From NCBI GenBank assembly GCA_015179045.1, contig WHUZ01000038.1, positions 248,001 to 312,000 of the forward strand: a stretch of DNA of 64,000 nt. The letters run 5' to 3'. The translations under genes and the position numbers were made by a program. This document shows positions 36,827 through 48,184 of the stretch, piece after piece. Origin of the DNA: Kalaharituber pfeilii. Lineage: Eukaryota > Ascomycota > Pezizomycetes > Pezizales > Pezizaceae. Below the pieces are notes generated by a model. It made no database searches and had not been told where the DNA came from. It was given only the letters and a program-made list of their open reading frames with translations. The number at the start of each line of letters is the position of its first letter. The stretch's first letter is position 1.

Positions 36827-37639
36827 CTACTCCTCTTCAGCTGCCCCTCCTCCTCCCTCCCCATCCACTTCCATCCTGTCCTCAGGCGCTTTCCCTTTTT
36901 CTCTTGTACCCACTCTGTTCCATTCGTATAATTCCGAGTGCAGCCATCTTTCCTCTTTCCCAACTCGTACGTTTGGAGGAATGCACTGTTTTAAGTGCGC
37001 TTTGGACACTAGATTATCCTGTTCCACATTGAAAAAATCGATAAGGACATAGCCGCCTTGTGGAATGGACGTAATATATAGAACTGCTGAGCCACACTAT
37101 GTGGAGACGTGGAGGGATAAAATCGATCCCAAGAGGTATGTGTTTGTGAGTGTAGCTTTTCTACTACAGTTGTTTTTCACAGGTGACATCCTATTGAGTT
37201 TTCCTTATATCCGTAAGCTTATCCTTTTCATGGAGCTGCTCTCCATGAGAATTCCGAAGGCCATGTATGCAATGTCATCGTAAACCACTTTCGTGCTCAC
37301 AGGATTTTGATAAAGACCTCCACTTGTTCACTTGGGATGGTGCAGTCACTCACATGGACTATCTCAGGTCGCGCTTTTTCTAACCTCAATTCCTCGTCCA
37401 GGGCTATAGAGCTACATAGGCAAACTGAAAAAGGGGTTCTTCACCTCGCGGCCTCTTCACACGTGAGCTTTGCATTTCAAAGTTTTTTGCTTCCCCGTAA
37501 TGGAGAACATCTCAAGCTCACTCTTAACCAATTCAGAGACTCGCTGTATATAGAAAACAATTCGAGACTTCAGAGGCTGGTCGTAGTGAGCAGAAAATCT
37601 AGGGGAGACGGTACCTCCGTATATCATGATTGGTCTTAC
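36827..37639 (-). pseudogene. Degenerate protein-coding locus, family not recognised
   Basis: Read on the minus strand from an ATG at about 37,628, successive frames give protein-like segments: MIYGGTVSPRFSAHYD, then LDEELRLEKARPEIV, SEQVEVFIK, VVYDDIAYMAFGILMESSS, LGIDFIPPRLHIVWL, and finally IPQGGYVLIDFFNVEQDN with KEERWLHSELYEW and an acidic E/G-rich end at 36827. The segments lie in different frames and most junctions need a single-base change, so this is a decayed gene, a gene with assembly indels, or a mixture of unusual introns and indels. I do not recognise a family. Confidence 0.45.
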
Positions 37640-37649
37640 CCTGAATAGG

Positions 37650-38789
37650 AACTAGTTTTGCCCCACAATAAAAAGACAAAGCCTGTATCAACAAGAGAAA
37701 GGAGAGCTCATGCTATTCCGCATTGAATTTTTCTTGGGCAGTATGTTGATTCTGAATACTTCTGCTCCGTTCCCGCTCGCCTCGCCATGATATCCCACTT
37801 CCTGTAGCATGAACTTATTTCAGGACCGCACCAGTCTCATTTCAAATTCAGTTCAAACAAAATTCAAATGATACCTTTTGATTTTTCAGATCTCGCCCCA
37901 ATATTTACTTTAAACTCATTCCATAATAACCGCTAATGCTTCCAGAATGGAAGGGAGATGCAAAAGGAAAAGGGTTGTTCGTACAGGGTAACATATGGAA
38001 ATGCAGAATGTAGCACAATAGGGTTTCTAGGGGAGCATTGATATATAAAATTCAGCATTCAGGAACCACGGAAGATGAACTAAGGCGCAAATTTGCGTGG
38101 AGTTGATCTTGGAACGGCGATCATGATTGGGAGAGGCGAAATTTTGTGGAAAGATTGCTATGTGCTAAGGAAACTGGGCGCCAGCTGTTAAATTGAAGTA
38201 ACCTGAACAATATTTTCCTTTGAGTTTCTAGATCTGTCGTATAATATAGCGGCGGCCATTTCGAAGTTACACTTTCCGCCCCCTCATACCTCTTCTACTC
38301 AAACGCTGTCGTACGCACCAATTTATAAAAATCCACTAGCCTGTGGACCTTCCGTATCCAAGGATGTACCAACATAAACAGGTCCTAAAGTCTAGAAGTC
38401 CGCTATCTCCTCCTCCTCTGCCTGGGGTGCCGCCGATATCCTACCTTGTTCTCCACTGTATGCCACCACTGCGCTAGCATTCTGCCTATGGTTATGAAGA
38501 GGACGTTTGTGGTCGAAGCGAATCCCTTCTCTTAGGCTCTTTGTGGTCAGTATTTACGAGGCGATGTGCCTCCAAAAGATCTCATATCCAGCAGTAATGC
38601 TCGTGGGGCAACGTTGGGTTTGAGTTATGCCAGTATACGCAGCAGTCGAGTGAGTTTCCATAAGGGTACATGTCAACCCTACTGATTACGTACGGCGAAG
38701 GAAGGTCACGATGATATTGTAATTTGAGAAAAGCCAGGCGACAGCGGAAGCCCTGGAATCGTGGAATCTCTGGTGGGATGGAAGGCTGT
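37650..38789. other. Spacer without supportable feature
   Basis: No protein-like ORF on either strand and no element ends detected. Confidence 0.4.
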
Positions 38790-38797
38790 CTCTCGGT

Positions 38798-39152
38798 TAG
38801 TGAGCGGCACGAGCCGAGCCAGCTCGAGCCAGCTCGAGCTCAAACGAGCCAAGATCATGCTTGTGTTTTTCTTGACAGCTCGCTAAAATACTTAGCCAGT
38901 GCGAGGTTTCATAAACTGTAAATACCTAATATAGTAATAATTAGATACTTGGAGCTCATTCTGACCTACCAACAACTTCGAAATGCACAATTTACCTGAT
39001 AGTAGTGAGAAAGATGAAAATTTAGCTTAGTTTAGGTTAGTTTGTCAATATTATGTATATAATCAATCCAGGCTCGAACCGAGCTCACTTACTCACGAGC
39101 TGGCTCGAGCTCACCCTCCAGCTCGGCTCGAGCTAGCTCGTGCCGCTCACTA
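38798..39152. mobile_element. MITE, hAT-like (355 bp, 17-bp TIRs, 8-bp duplication)
   Basis: Perfect 17-bp terminal inverted repeats (TAGTGAGCGGCACGAGC at the left end, its reverse complement at the right) flanked by CTCTCGGT at 38790-38797 and 39153-39160. The subterminal regions are rich in GAGCTCG/CTCGAGC words on both ends. The AT-rich centre has no coding capacity. An 8-bp duplication is typical of hAT transposons; assignment to hAT rests on this only. Confidence 0.88.
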
Positions 39153-39160
39153 CTCTCGGT

Positions 39161-40537
39161 CCGATCGAACGCCGGCCATTTCAATTCGTGCTCTGAAAGG
39201 CATCCGTATAGATGTTAGTCTAGCTTGAAACAGCCTTACGGGCGAAGAGGGAAGAACACTCACAGAATCTCCGCTCCTTTCAAGAAGATTCTTGCAGGTA
39301 AGAATCTGAAATCCCTCGTCAACGTCCTCCTGGAAATGACCTGCACCGAGTGGTGAATTTGGTGCGAACAGCGCTGCATCAGAAGCAAGCTGAAAGCGAG
39401 AATTTGGACCTATGATAACCTTCAGCTATAACAAAGTGATTCCAAGGTGCTTTTCTAGATAGCACGTCTCTCTCAGCCCACACTGCTCGTATCGGGCCCT
39501 ACCCTTACTCCCTGCAAATTTTTCCGATGTTATATAAGGCCGTCACGTTTCATTTGCAGGTACAAAGAAGTGATTTACTCTGGAGAATGCTTGATTCACC
39601 GTATTTGTATCTTTTTCACAATAGCCCTGAACATTACCAGCTGGTTGATGTTCTTATACGCACGTGCAGCCACGCGTATCAAAAAACCTGTAAGTCGTAA
39701 TCTTGGGAAGACTCAAGGCCCGGGCGACTTTCTTCTGTGACGACGCTATCTCTTGGGCGATTCTGGAAAATTGCAAGGTGAATAACCTTCCTTGTTCGAT
39801 ACCTTTGCTGCCTTCTTAAACTCTAGCAGTTGCTGCGTCCCAGTGACCCGATGATGATACGTACTACACGTGCCAGTGAGTTCATCCTCCTGTGGCATGG
39901 GCGGTCTCACTATCGCCCTCCAACCCACCGGCCACCTCTTCTTCCATACCTCACAGCTGGACTAAATGTGGGCCGTCGAATCTTCTTCCATGCCGTACCA
40001 CCTACATTCCGGGCCGTCTGCTTTCCCTGTTTGTACCTCCATGCCCTCAGTCCCTTCCCTCCCAATATACCAACTAATATGTGAGTTGGTCATACAGCTA
40101 GCCTGTGCAGCGGCCGGTAGTTTAGGCCCAGTCTGTTTCTCTCCTCAGCTCATACCTTATCAGGAAGAAGTGGTCACTGAAGCTGGTGTGAGGATGATAG
40201 CCAAGAGACAATGAGCTGGGATCGTGGTGAGGATGTTCTACATAATGATTTACCTAGATGATTCTGGATAGCCTCATAGTAGGAATAGCGGCGTCATATA
40301 TAGGGATATTAGAAGGACAGATTGTACGTTGTCGACGAGCACAAGTCGAGAGCCATAGAATACGTATCCCTGCCCATATTATATTGCTTCAAGTTGTAAA
40401 ACTAGGAACAGTTTTCCTTTTGGTTGAAATTGACTAAACTCTGTGAGACACTTACTATCGCTACTCGCCACATATTCTCTCCAACCTACGCAATATAATG
40501 CAATAAACTTAAAAAACAACCAAATTTGCCGCCCACT
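39161..40537. other. Spacer without supportable gene
   Basis: Open frames at 39.7-40.2 kb are short and not protein-like. No repeat ends seen. Confidence 0.4.
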
Positions 40538-41525
40538 TCAGTACTCCACTAACCCCTCCATCACCTTAACCGCCGTTCCTCTCAACTGCACCCTCTCCAC
40601 CACTTTCTCCCTCATGGCCCCTTCCTTCACCACCACCTGCGTCCCAATTGTACTTCTCTTCCCCATCTCCACCCCCTGCGTGAATCAAACTGATGCGTTC
40701 TCGTCTCCACCACCTCCTTGCTCTCGTACGTCTTCGCCAAATAGGCACTCAATGCCGACGCCGCGCTCCCTCCCGCCGGGTCCTCCAACAGCATATCAAT
40801 CATCCTTGTCCTAACTCGCCACTCAACTCGATCTTCTGCCGATGCCATGCTTGTCAGCATGTAAAAATAGACGCCGATGAACCATTTATCCCACGGGGCT
40901 TCCTGTGGAGCCTTGATCCTGCGTGAGCATGGTGTGACCCTTGCCAGCGCTGCTAGGCTTTTGAGGCGGACAAGGGCAATGGCATGCCCTTTACGATAGA
41001 AAACACTGGGATTCCATTGCCATCCATATAGTCCTCTGGTTTGATGCTGGGAAACAGTGGTGCCATCTCCGTTTCTATCGGGACCCTCGTCCTATGCAGG
41101 TAAACATCAAGGGGAACATTGATCGCCACTGCTGGTACAACATCTTCGTAATCTGGATCTGCAATGCAAAATGACGTAACTTGCATCTGCCCTGCGAGGG
41201 TTTGGAGTCGTGTCCTATTGTATGAGCCGGCACACATTTGGAGAAGGTATTACCCTGCGCCAATGGTCGAGTGTGCCGCAAAAGGGAGCTCTTGCCCTGT
41301 CGTGAAGATGTCAACCCTCACAATCTCCTCTCCCACTGGTGCATCATCGGAGGACTCGTGCAAGAAGATGGTTTTAGAAAGGTTGAACTCTCGGGCAATG
41401 CGCTGCTTCTGTTCCTGCGTGAGCGGCGGTGCGTGGTGCGGTGGGATGCGGACGATGGCAAGGGGATTTCCGATGAAGCGGGTTGCAGTGAAGACATCAA
41501 GGGTCAAAAACGGGAGAGAAGGCAT
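40538..41525 (-). pseudogene. PhzF-family (phenazine biosynthesis-like isomerase) pseudogene
   Basis: From ATG 41525 the protein begins MPSLPFLTLDVFTATRF, followed by GNPLAIV, QRIAREFNLSKTIFL and FTTGQELPFAAHSTIG, the standard PhzF N-terminal half. It continues to PVFSIVKGM, LVRLKSLAALARV, VRTRMIDMLLEDP and a C-terminal QGVEMGKRSTIG...GTAVKVMEG, ending at TGA 40538, near the normal family length. Lesions: TAA at 41250-41252 right after the HSTIG motif, a single-base frame change near 40,981 and another near 40,684. The catalytic Glu expected in the NLSETxF motif is Lys (AAA), and GHPTIG has become AHSTIG; these fit G-to-A and C-to-T changes. The indels alone could be assembly errors, but the stop and the lost catalytic residue point to inactivation. 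Confidence 0.8.
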
Positions 41526-42908
41526 CCTAGGCTAGTGGCCAGAGCTTGCAAAAATAGGCTTTGCTATGTTCCGGAACCGGATTAGCAATTCTGAAAGCCT
41601 AGAAGTCCAAATGGCCGATTAGCCATTCGTGTAAGAAGATAAATGTTGATGTCAGAGGGAAAGGATCCACACTTCAGAGCAAGATACCCGCTCACACGAT
41701 AGAAAATCAGATCTAATAAAGAAGATACCTGAAGAATAGGCCCCGTGAACAGAAATAATTGCGAGCTTCATCACATATATACCATGAACGGCATGCACGT
41801 AAAATGTCTCGATTAGTCACATGTTTTCCTAGAGCCGAGTTCAAGCGAAGATTCCGCATTGTTCACTTGCTTATGCACTTCACATTGTGCCAGGGAAGGC
41901 GGTGAGCATGAGCGCGCACGTAAGGAAAGGTAGGGTAAGTCAGATTAATCCTCTCAACTGCGCTAATAAGCGAACGGGGCAGTCTCGAACCCTTACGGGG
42001 AACGTATTCGTAACCAGTAAAGGTCAATCTCTGCTTCAGCGTGGACGGGTACAGGATATCGCACTCGGCCTGGACTGTCCATTGATCACGGGGATGACCC
42101 GCCCAGTTCAGTATTTCCGTGAAAAGGATTGGAGGTGTGGTGGTGTCAGCCTCAATCCAAGGGAAATAAAGCCAAGGAGACGAGGGATCGGGATGATGAG
42201 CAGCATGAGGAGGGCTAGGCGGTGAGAGGTGGGGGCAAGGGGCAGGCGAGGATTGGACGCAGATGAGGAGGGACTGAGGAAGGACAAGGGAATTGTCTAT
42301 CGCTGGACTTTCCTTCCTTTCTGGGCGCTGATGCGAGCCATGTTGCATCGAGAGAAATACTTGTATTTCTGGTGATGGACAGCGCCGGCAGGGGATGAGA
42401 AGGGTCTGGGCGCGGGAGCAGGGATGAGATAGTTTCATTTCTTTAGTCTGGTTACATTTCTTCTTCTTTACCTTTTCTCTCCCGAGAGGTGGGGGGTTGC
42501 TGCCGTGCTTATCCACCGTTGCCCTCTCCGTGCAGGACTCTGCCAAGGCTTGATCGCCCTAACCCTTTTGTACAGGTGGATAGTGTCATAGACTTAGTCT
42601 TAGACTCCGTATAGAGGTAACTCTAATGGGCCCACTTGTGTTGCAGCCAGACCACCCGTACTCGTGGGTATAGGACCGTCTCAATGACACATTTCTTCCT
42701 CACACATAATTACTCCCCACAAGCGCTTCCCTTCACTTCCTCAACTTCTGCTGCTACCTATACTACTATTCCCAACAATCGTCCCTCTTTCTCCAGGCAG
42801 GCAGCAATGATATTCCATATCCTTAGCCCCAAGAATGTGGGAGACTCGCTGCTGTTCCGGAACTTACTCTGGTTCCCAAACATGCCCCTCCTCCACACCC
42901 AATGAGGC
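41526..42908. other. Spacer with one doubtful 227-codon frame
   Basis: A minus-strand frame at 41,863-42,546 is long, but its first half is P/S/H-rich noise and no family is visible. Its second half (segments WTVQAECDILYPSTLKQRLT) is somewhat more protein-like. I do not annotate it as a gene. Confidence 0.35.
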
Positions 42909-43543
42909 ATGCGATTCCTCTATACCCAAACAAGGGCAAGAGTGTCCACTGCCAACGAAGCCTCAGTGGTTATTCCTCAGCGCCGTAAGCATCCCAGGAG
43001 GTGCACCCAAGAAGAACTTTCAAAGTTCCTTGACGCCAGCGAAGAGAAACATCACCTCAGTGACAATGACATTGATACCACCCGCAGAAATAATATCACT
43101 GGCCAAAGGTTCCCCAATCTGACTGAAGAAGTGCTTTCTAGATACAATTTGTCAGACGGTTGAACATATGGAATCGTGATGCTTATCAGGGAATTGTGTA
43201 GGATGAAAAAAAATTGGGAAAGAGTTCAAATTCACCTTCACATATGGCGAAACCCCAAGACGATCGAGGTCTTCGAACCTCTAGAGAAACTTTCCTTGGA
43301 CCTTCTTCGCGAACGGGTTCGATGCACATTCAACTTGCCCGAAGGAACGAAGGATTCCGACATGAGCTTAAATGGCAAGATCCGAAGGATAAATCACAAG
43401 CTACTACTCTGGCTCATCCTTGTTCTCGTACCAGACGGGCACTGGATGCTGCCAAGAGGTGCAAAGACCCAGTGCAAACAGAACAGCTCATCCTTCTTCA
43501 GGCGACGCTGTTTCTCAAGAAAAGGTTGCTCTGGGATCAATGA
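42909..43543 (+). pseudogene. Possible fragmented gene, family not recognised
   Basis: Two adjacent plus-strand frames look coding: one ending at 43163 (TQEELSKFLDASEEKHH, RFPNLTEEVLSRYNLSD) and one from about 43202 to 43543 (MAKPQDDRGLRTSRE, FRHELKWQDPKDKSQ, ALDAAKRCKDPVQTEQLIL). They might be exons, but the only phase-compatible donor (GTGCTT at about 43,131) is poor. No family recognised. Confidence 0.3.
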
Positions 43544-44256
43544 AGCTTGTGATATAAACAACGCAGAGGGCATTTTCCAGCTGGACTTCTCATGACTTCA
43601 AGGCACACTTTCAGATAGATGTGGATTCCCACAAACGATTCCCCGGATTCAAGCTCTCTCCAGTAGATGTGCGTGGGAAAAAATGCAAGCACACATCAAT
43701 GACACACTAAAACAAAGCATTAAGATAAATCAAGTCTGCCCGCTTGCAATGATTGGAAATGAATTTAGCCTGTCACCTTTTGTCTTCGAAATACCGAAGC
43801 AAGCAGCTGCTGTGCATCATGGGAAGATCCAAGTGAACCCGCAAAGGTATATCTCTGGAAAATGGGGTCATGGTCCAGTGAATAATGCTATCGAATTCTG
43901 TCATTATGATAGTTGAAGTTAAGCGGGAAGAGTTTAAACAAGGGGTTTTCACAACGTATGGCTTAGTTGCATTCGTCAGGTGAAAAGCCTTATCAAAATG
44001 CATAAGGAAGTGGAAGAAATCACACTATGAGCCAAGAAATGTGAATAGGATTAGGAAGGGTGGAGGTATATCCAATTACGAGCCACGGCTCCTTTGTGAT
44101 ATGTCAAACGAGGTACAGGAAGGGGTAGAGGGCAACCCAGTCGAGGTATGGTTCGCCAGCCTCGATCTGGGCTAGCTGAAGGGCCGGAGGGTACGTTGTG
44201 TATCAAGCGTGTATGTAGTGTAGATAGGTAGCTGCTTTAACCTGACCGGGTATATG
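43544..44256. other. Spacer without supportable feature
   Basis: No convincing ORF or repeat end seen. Confidence 0.4.
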
Positions 44257-44258
44257 GG

Positions 44259-44337
44259 TCCCTGCCATAGGCTGGCAGTCTGTATGCGGGGTTACGTGAA
44301 TTAAAAAAAAAAAATAATAAAAAAAAAAAAAAAAAAA
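44259..44337 (+). repeat. Micro-retroposon family member, copy 6
   Basis: CCCTGCCATAGGCTGGCAG, GCGGGGTTACGTGAATT and a 30-base A-rich tail. The centre GCCATAGGCTG matches the tail of the LINE-derived element at 34,973-35,677 better than that of the other micro-copies. No target-site duplication found. Confidence 0.75.
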
Positions 44338-44546
44338 CCTCAGAGGTAAGCTCTAGCAATAGTCCCAAGGTACTACCGTGACGCTGCTCCTGTGAGGCCT
44401 CGAGATCCTCTCGATATATAGTCCTAGCATGCCGATTAACCAGGAAAAAGGGCCTTTTTTCTCTTTCCTTTTCTTTTCTGTTTTTTCTTTTGTCTCTTTC
44501 TCTTTTGTCCAGGACTCAAACAGGCGGTTCGCGAATTCGGGGTATA

Positions 44547-44946
44547 GTCGAACCTCTCATATTGGATATCGTCGGGGACGGGCCTTATATCCAATATCGC
44601 CTCATATCCAGTACGGAGAGTCTATCTACATACAAATAGTGTCGATACATGAATATAGTGAGTTCACAATACAGGCTAGATAATAGAGTAAACAAGGTAG
44701 GCTAAGTGCCTTAAGACGTAGAGGGGGTGCCTTTGGAGTCCCGAGGAAGTTCCCTGAGGTATTCGTTTCGCATATTTACCCAGTGGTGTCACATACGAAA
44801 CGTTAGTTGATTGCGCTATCCAATATGACAGGGAGAAATTGTTAGTGATACTCCTGCCTGGGCTACCGAACAGGCTATCCATCCAATATGCAATACCCCT
44901 ATCCAATAGCGGCTAATAAGCGAGGATCCAATATAGGAGGCTCGAC
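44547..44946. mobile_element. MITE-like element with about 22-bp imperfect TIRs and TA duplication (400 bp)
   Basis: Left end GTCGAACCTCTCATATTGGAT and right end (reverse complement) GTCGAGCCTCCTATATTGGAT differ at three positions, and both ends abut TA. Several internal copies of TATCCAATA/ATCCAATAT lie near the ends in both orientations, suggesting repeated transposase-binding words. No coding capacity. The TA target fits Tc1/mariner/pogo-type elements; the superfamily is inferred from that only. Confidence 0.7.
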
Positions 44947-45222
44947 TAGTCGGTCTGCATCCGCTGCTTCTCCCATTGCCGGTTTCGGCTGTCTCCACTT
45001 GCCCATCTCTTAGCCTGGTAAAAAAAAGTTTAAAGTCGGCCTCGCGTTTAACGAAGCACTTTTTTAATTTTCTATATCCTAGTCTGGTTACTCGCCCCTT
45101 TGAAGCGGCATCATATCTGCCACTTATTTGTATGTTCTCTGGGGGGAGTTTACGGACCAGAACCCTTTGCCCGGTCTTCCATAAAAATTTTGCAGACTCT
45201 ATCTCCGACCAGATCTAGAATC
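44947..45222 (-). pseudogene. Start-less open frame, possible transposon or gene fragment
   Basis: A minus-strand frame open for about 90 codons without a start, with protein-like segments SEIESAKFLWKTGQRVLVRK and GYRKLKKCFVKREADFKLFF, running into the MITE at 44,946. Basic and lysine-rich. May be the remains of a gene into which the MITE inserted. Family not recognised. Confidence 0.3.
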
Positions 45223-46591
45223 ATGTCTCGGCTTCCCCGACCTTTTACATATGCACCAACCGATTTTCCAACTACCGCAAGAAAAAATTCTAAACTATCA
45301 CCGATTATTGTCTCTTACCCCGCTAATATATTCACTACGAAATCGCATGCTGATTCGAACGAAGAGGAATGCAACTGCAGTGCTACCCCAATTCATATCA
45401 GAGCTAGAGATCAAGTATCAAGAGCCTCTAAGTACAATTTGCAGCAACGGCAAGTTCTGAGCTTTCCGCTACAAGGTGCATATCTAACTGTTTGTACGAG
45501 GAAACGAAAAAGAAACCTGCTAAAATCAAATTTTATAAAGCTGTGTAGCATCTTATAAAACAAACGTCTGGCTCGAACACAATTTCTACTGGAAAATGGT
45601 GATAGGCAAGATATTACATATGCAAATTTCGTTAAAATTTCCAATTCGAGACTGGCATATATTAACATGGAATTGGCGTACACGCGATCCCACCCAAGTA
45701 GAACTACTGCATGCGTTGTGTCCTGCATGTAGTGCGGCTGGAAGGCCAACCTGAGTTGTACAAATAGACCGAATCCAAATAATCGAGTTACCCTTCATCA
45801 ATGGGAGAATGCTTGAACTCACATAAGGCCTTGCATGGATGGACAGACAACTTCAGACGGTCGAGAATTACTGTAAACTACTTCGAGCCTAGTTTGTTAA
45901 TGCAGCAATTAATTGCTGTCATGTCTCAGCCTGCAATTTGTCAAGCCGCTTACAGAAGTACCGAGACAAACCACGTCCAAGCCTCCATGGACTGTATCCA
46001 TAACCAAAGCGGCATACGGAAGGCTGTTTCTAAATCCGGGAAGTAAGATAGCCTCAGCTCAGGAGCATTTCTCACGTTGCATCAATTTTTTCATTGGCGT
46101 ACCTATCGCGACAATGAATAGTTCGTGTGGAGAAAGGCAGCGTCTCACTCACAGTACTGACCATAGGTTAGTACAGATTTAGTACGCTTTGCCGATTCTG
46201 TCAATGATGGTGGATATCGAAGTTGTACGGTTGGAGGGTCGGTGCAATACTATTTCGCCTTGTCCCCCAAACACGCAAGCAGAGTTCAGCAGTCCCGATC
46301 TCCAGCGCGTCTGAGCGCAAAATCAGAAATGTATTATCGTAGCCGAATAACTTCCCTTAAGCCCAACAAGGGGTATCACGATTTTTGTTGCGAATCAATG
46401 AAGAGTGAGGCTATAGACACACATAGTGATGCAATGAGTTGTGCCAGCCAAAACCTATGACAGGGGATGCCTTTGTATACGAAAGTTATCTATTGCACGA
46501 TTGGTCTACAAAAGCACTACTCAGCTGGAAAGCTGTCCAATGGCTTGTCTTCTGATATTGACAGTCAATCTCAAATACCTCCAGAGAGGTG
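45223..46591. other. Spacer without supportable gene
   Basis: Open frames of 110-150 codons occur on both strands between 45.1 and 45.75 kb but overlap each other and show no family features. Confidence 0.4.
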
Positions 46592-47158
46592 TCAGCATAA
46601 TTCCCAACCATGGTCAAATATGACTACATGTGTGGAGGATTTCGAGGGCACAGGACGCCGACCTATTTGACGTATGGAGGGGGGAAATGTACCTAAATGA
46701 AACATGTGAGAGTTCTCCGGAATTTTGTCAGAAATATCTTCAGCCGCATGGGATGTCTTGAATATTTCAAATTCTGACACAGGCACCTGGGCATAGCTTA
46801 TTTGCCTTCCAATGCGATTGCACAACAAGCGTCAACGCAACGCTGGGGAGCATTTATTTTGCCGACCCATACTATTGGGATTTAGTTACTTCATTCTCGT
46901 TAACGGATTATAATTGGAAGTTGCCCAAGCGGGTTATGGAAGAGTATGGCGGTGGCATCTACAATTTACGATTGGTGCGATCTCAGCCACTTCACCTCTT
47001 TGCCCGAAATTAGCAGAATGTTCACCCTCCACGTCAGAGAGCTTGAATTGCCTCTCGATGGTTTTTCGAAAAGTGATATAAGGGAGCATGTTTTCCTGCA
47101 CTTCAAGAAATTTCCCCATCGTTGACCACGCTACATCTTTCTGAATCACACAACGCAC
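46592..47158 (-). pseudogene. Possible NmrA-like (NAD(P)-binding) gene remnant
   Basis: Two minus-strand frames, 46934-47158 and 46592-46828, contain segments LPYITFRKTIERQFKLSD, RGEVAEIAPIV and IGRQISYAQVPVSEFEIF. The order 'EVAEIAPIV' then 'GRxISYxQVPxxEF' is reminiscent of the second half of NmrA-type atypical short-chain dehydrogenases. The nucleotide-binding N terminus is missing, and the region between the frames contains stops, so it is a truncated relic at best. Family assignment is from memory of motifs and is weak. Confidence 0.35.
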
Positions 47159-47218
47159 GTCTTCGCCTGTCAGTGGCCGGGTTCCTGACTATTTCCTCGC
47201 AAGCACAGATTTACAACC

Positions 47219-48184
47219 ATGACTGGAGATATAATGAGCGCTAGACCTCTATCTTCCACAGTTCAGGAAGAAATCAAACCATGGCTATCGGGGAATTACC
47301 CAACTTGGCAACCCGGCCAACCGTTCCCTCTGGTTGCCTCTCCCGCCAAAGTCACCGGAATTTATGTATGTTTTCATTTCTTCACCTGGGAGTCATTGTA
47401 GAAGTACTAATGGCAACTTCTCTTCTAGCACGCTGACGAGTTCAACCGAGTTGCATCGCATATGAGCATAGTGCACAATACCATCATTCGAGGTCTTAAC
47501 TCCATTTACCTTCAAGCCCGCAAAGTCGCGCCAACACAAATCCACGCGGCTACAACAGAAAACTCCGCAGATGTGAAGACACGAGACGACTTTGTTGCAT
47601 ATGCGAAGGAGTGGTCCACAATGCTGCACATACACCATGACAACGAGGAAACGCACTTCTTCCCTGATATTGAGAAATTGACTGGGGTTATCGGTCTCAT
47701 GGACCGAAACATTGAACAACATAGGGCGTTCGACGGAGGAGTGGAACTCTTTGATAAATACTTGGAGCAGGTCACCCCTCCCGCGAACCCTAAAGAGCGA
47801 GTTGGGGCAGACAAGTTCCTATATGGGGAAGAAATGGTCCGGCTGATTGAGGGGTTCGGACAACCACTCGTCGCACACCTCACGGAAGAGATGGGTTCGC
47901 TCCTCGCGCTCAAAGAGTATCGAGATGTCTTAGACATTGGAAGACTCTTTGACGAGGAGTCGGAAAAAATCATGAAGTCCGTGAGTTTTTCCGGGGTCCT
48001 GTCATGGTTCATGCATAATATGGACATTGAATACGAAGGGGGCATTCACAAGGAATTTCCCCCGGCTCCTTGGTTCGTGCTGTGGCAGTTGAGGAATGTG
48101 TCTTGGTGGCCGGGGAGGGCCAAGTGGAGGTTCTCGTCGTGCACAAGGAAGGGACAGTTGAGGGAGAAGTTGCTCTTTGAGTGA
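47219..48184 (+). CDS. Hemerythrin-like (HHE cation-binding) domain protein
   Basis: Two exons, 47219-47365 and 47429-48184; intron 47366-47428 has donor GTATGT, branch TACTAAT and acceptor TCTAG. 300 residues, starting at MTGDIMSARPL. Hemerythrin-type metal ligands are visible in order: H50/H60/H65 (SHMSIVHN), H117-H119 with E122/E123 and H125 (HHDNEETHFFP), H148 (IEQHRAF) and a later HLTEE. This is the usual HxxxE-containing four-helix pattern of fungal HHE proteins, expected to bind a di-iron or related centre. Substrate and role are unknown. The C terminus is basic, with W-rich FVLWQLRNVSWWPGRAKW. No truncation is seen; it is the most intact gene of the 31-54 kb region. Confidence 0.88.

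Noticed and set aside
41863..42546. 227-codon minus-strand frame
   Set aside because: First half is low-complexity P/S/H, no splice sites or family motifs. Kept only as a remark in the spacer entry.
45100..45749. Overlapping frames of 152 and 112 codons on opposite strands
   Set aside because: No reverse transcriptase, integrase or other transposon motifs could be found, so I did not call a retrotransposon.
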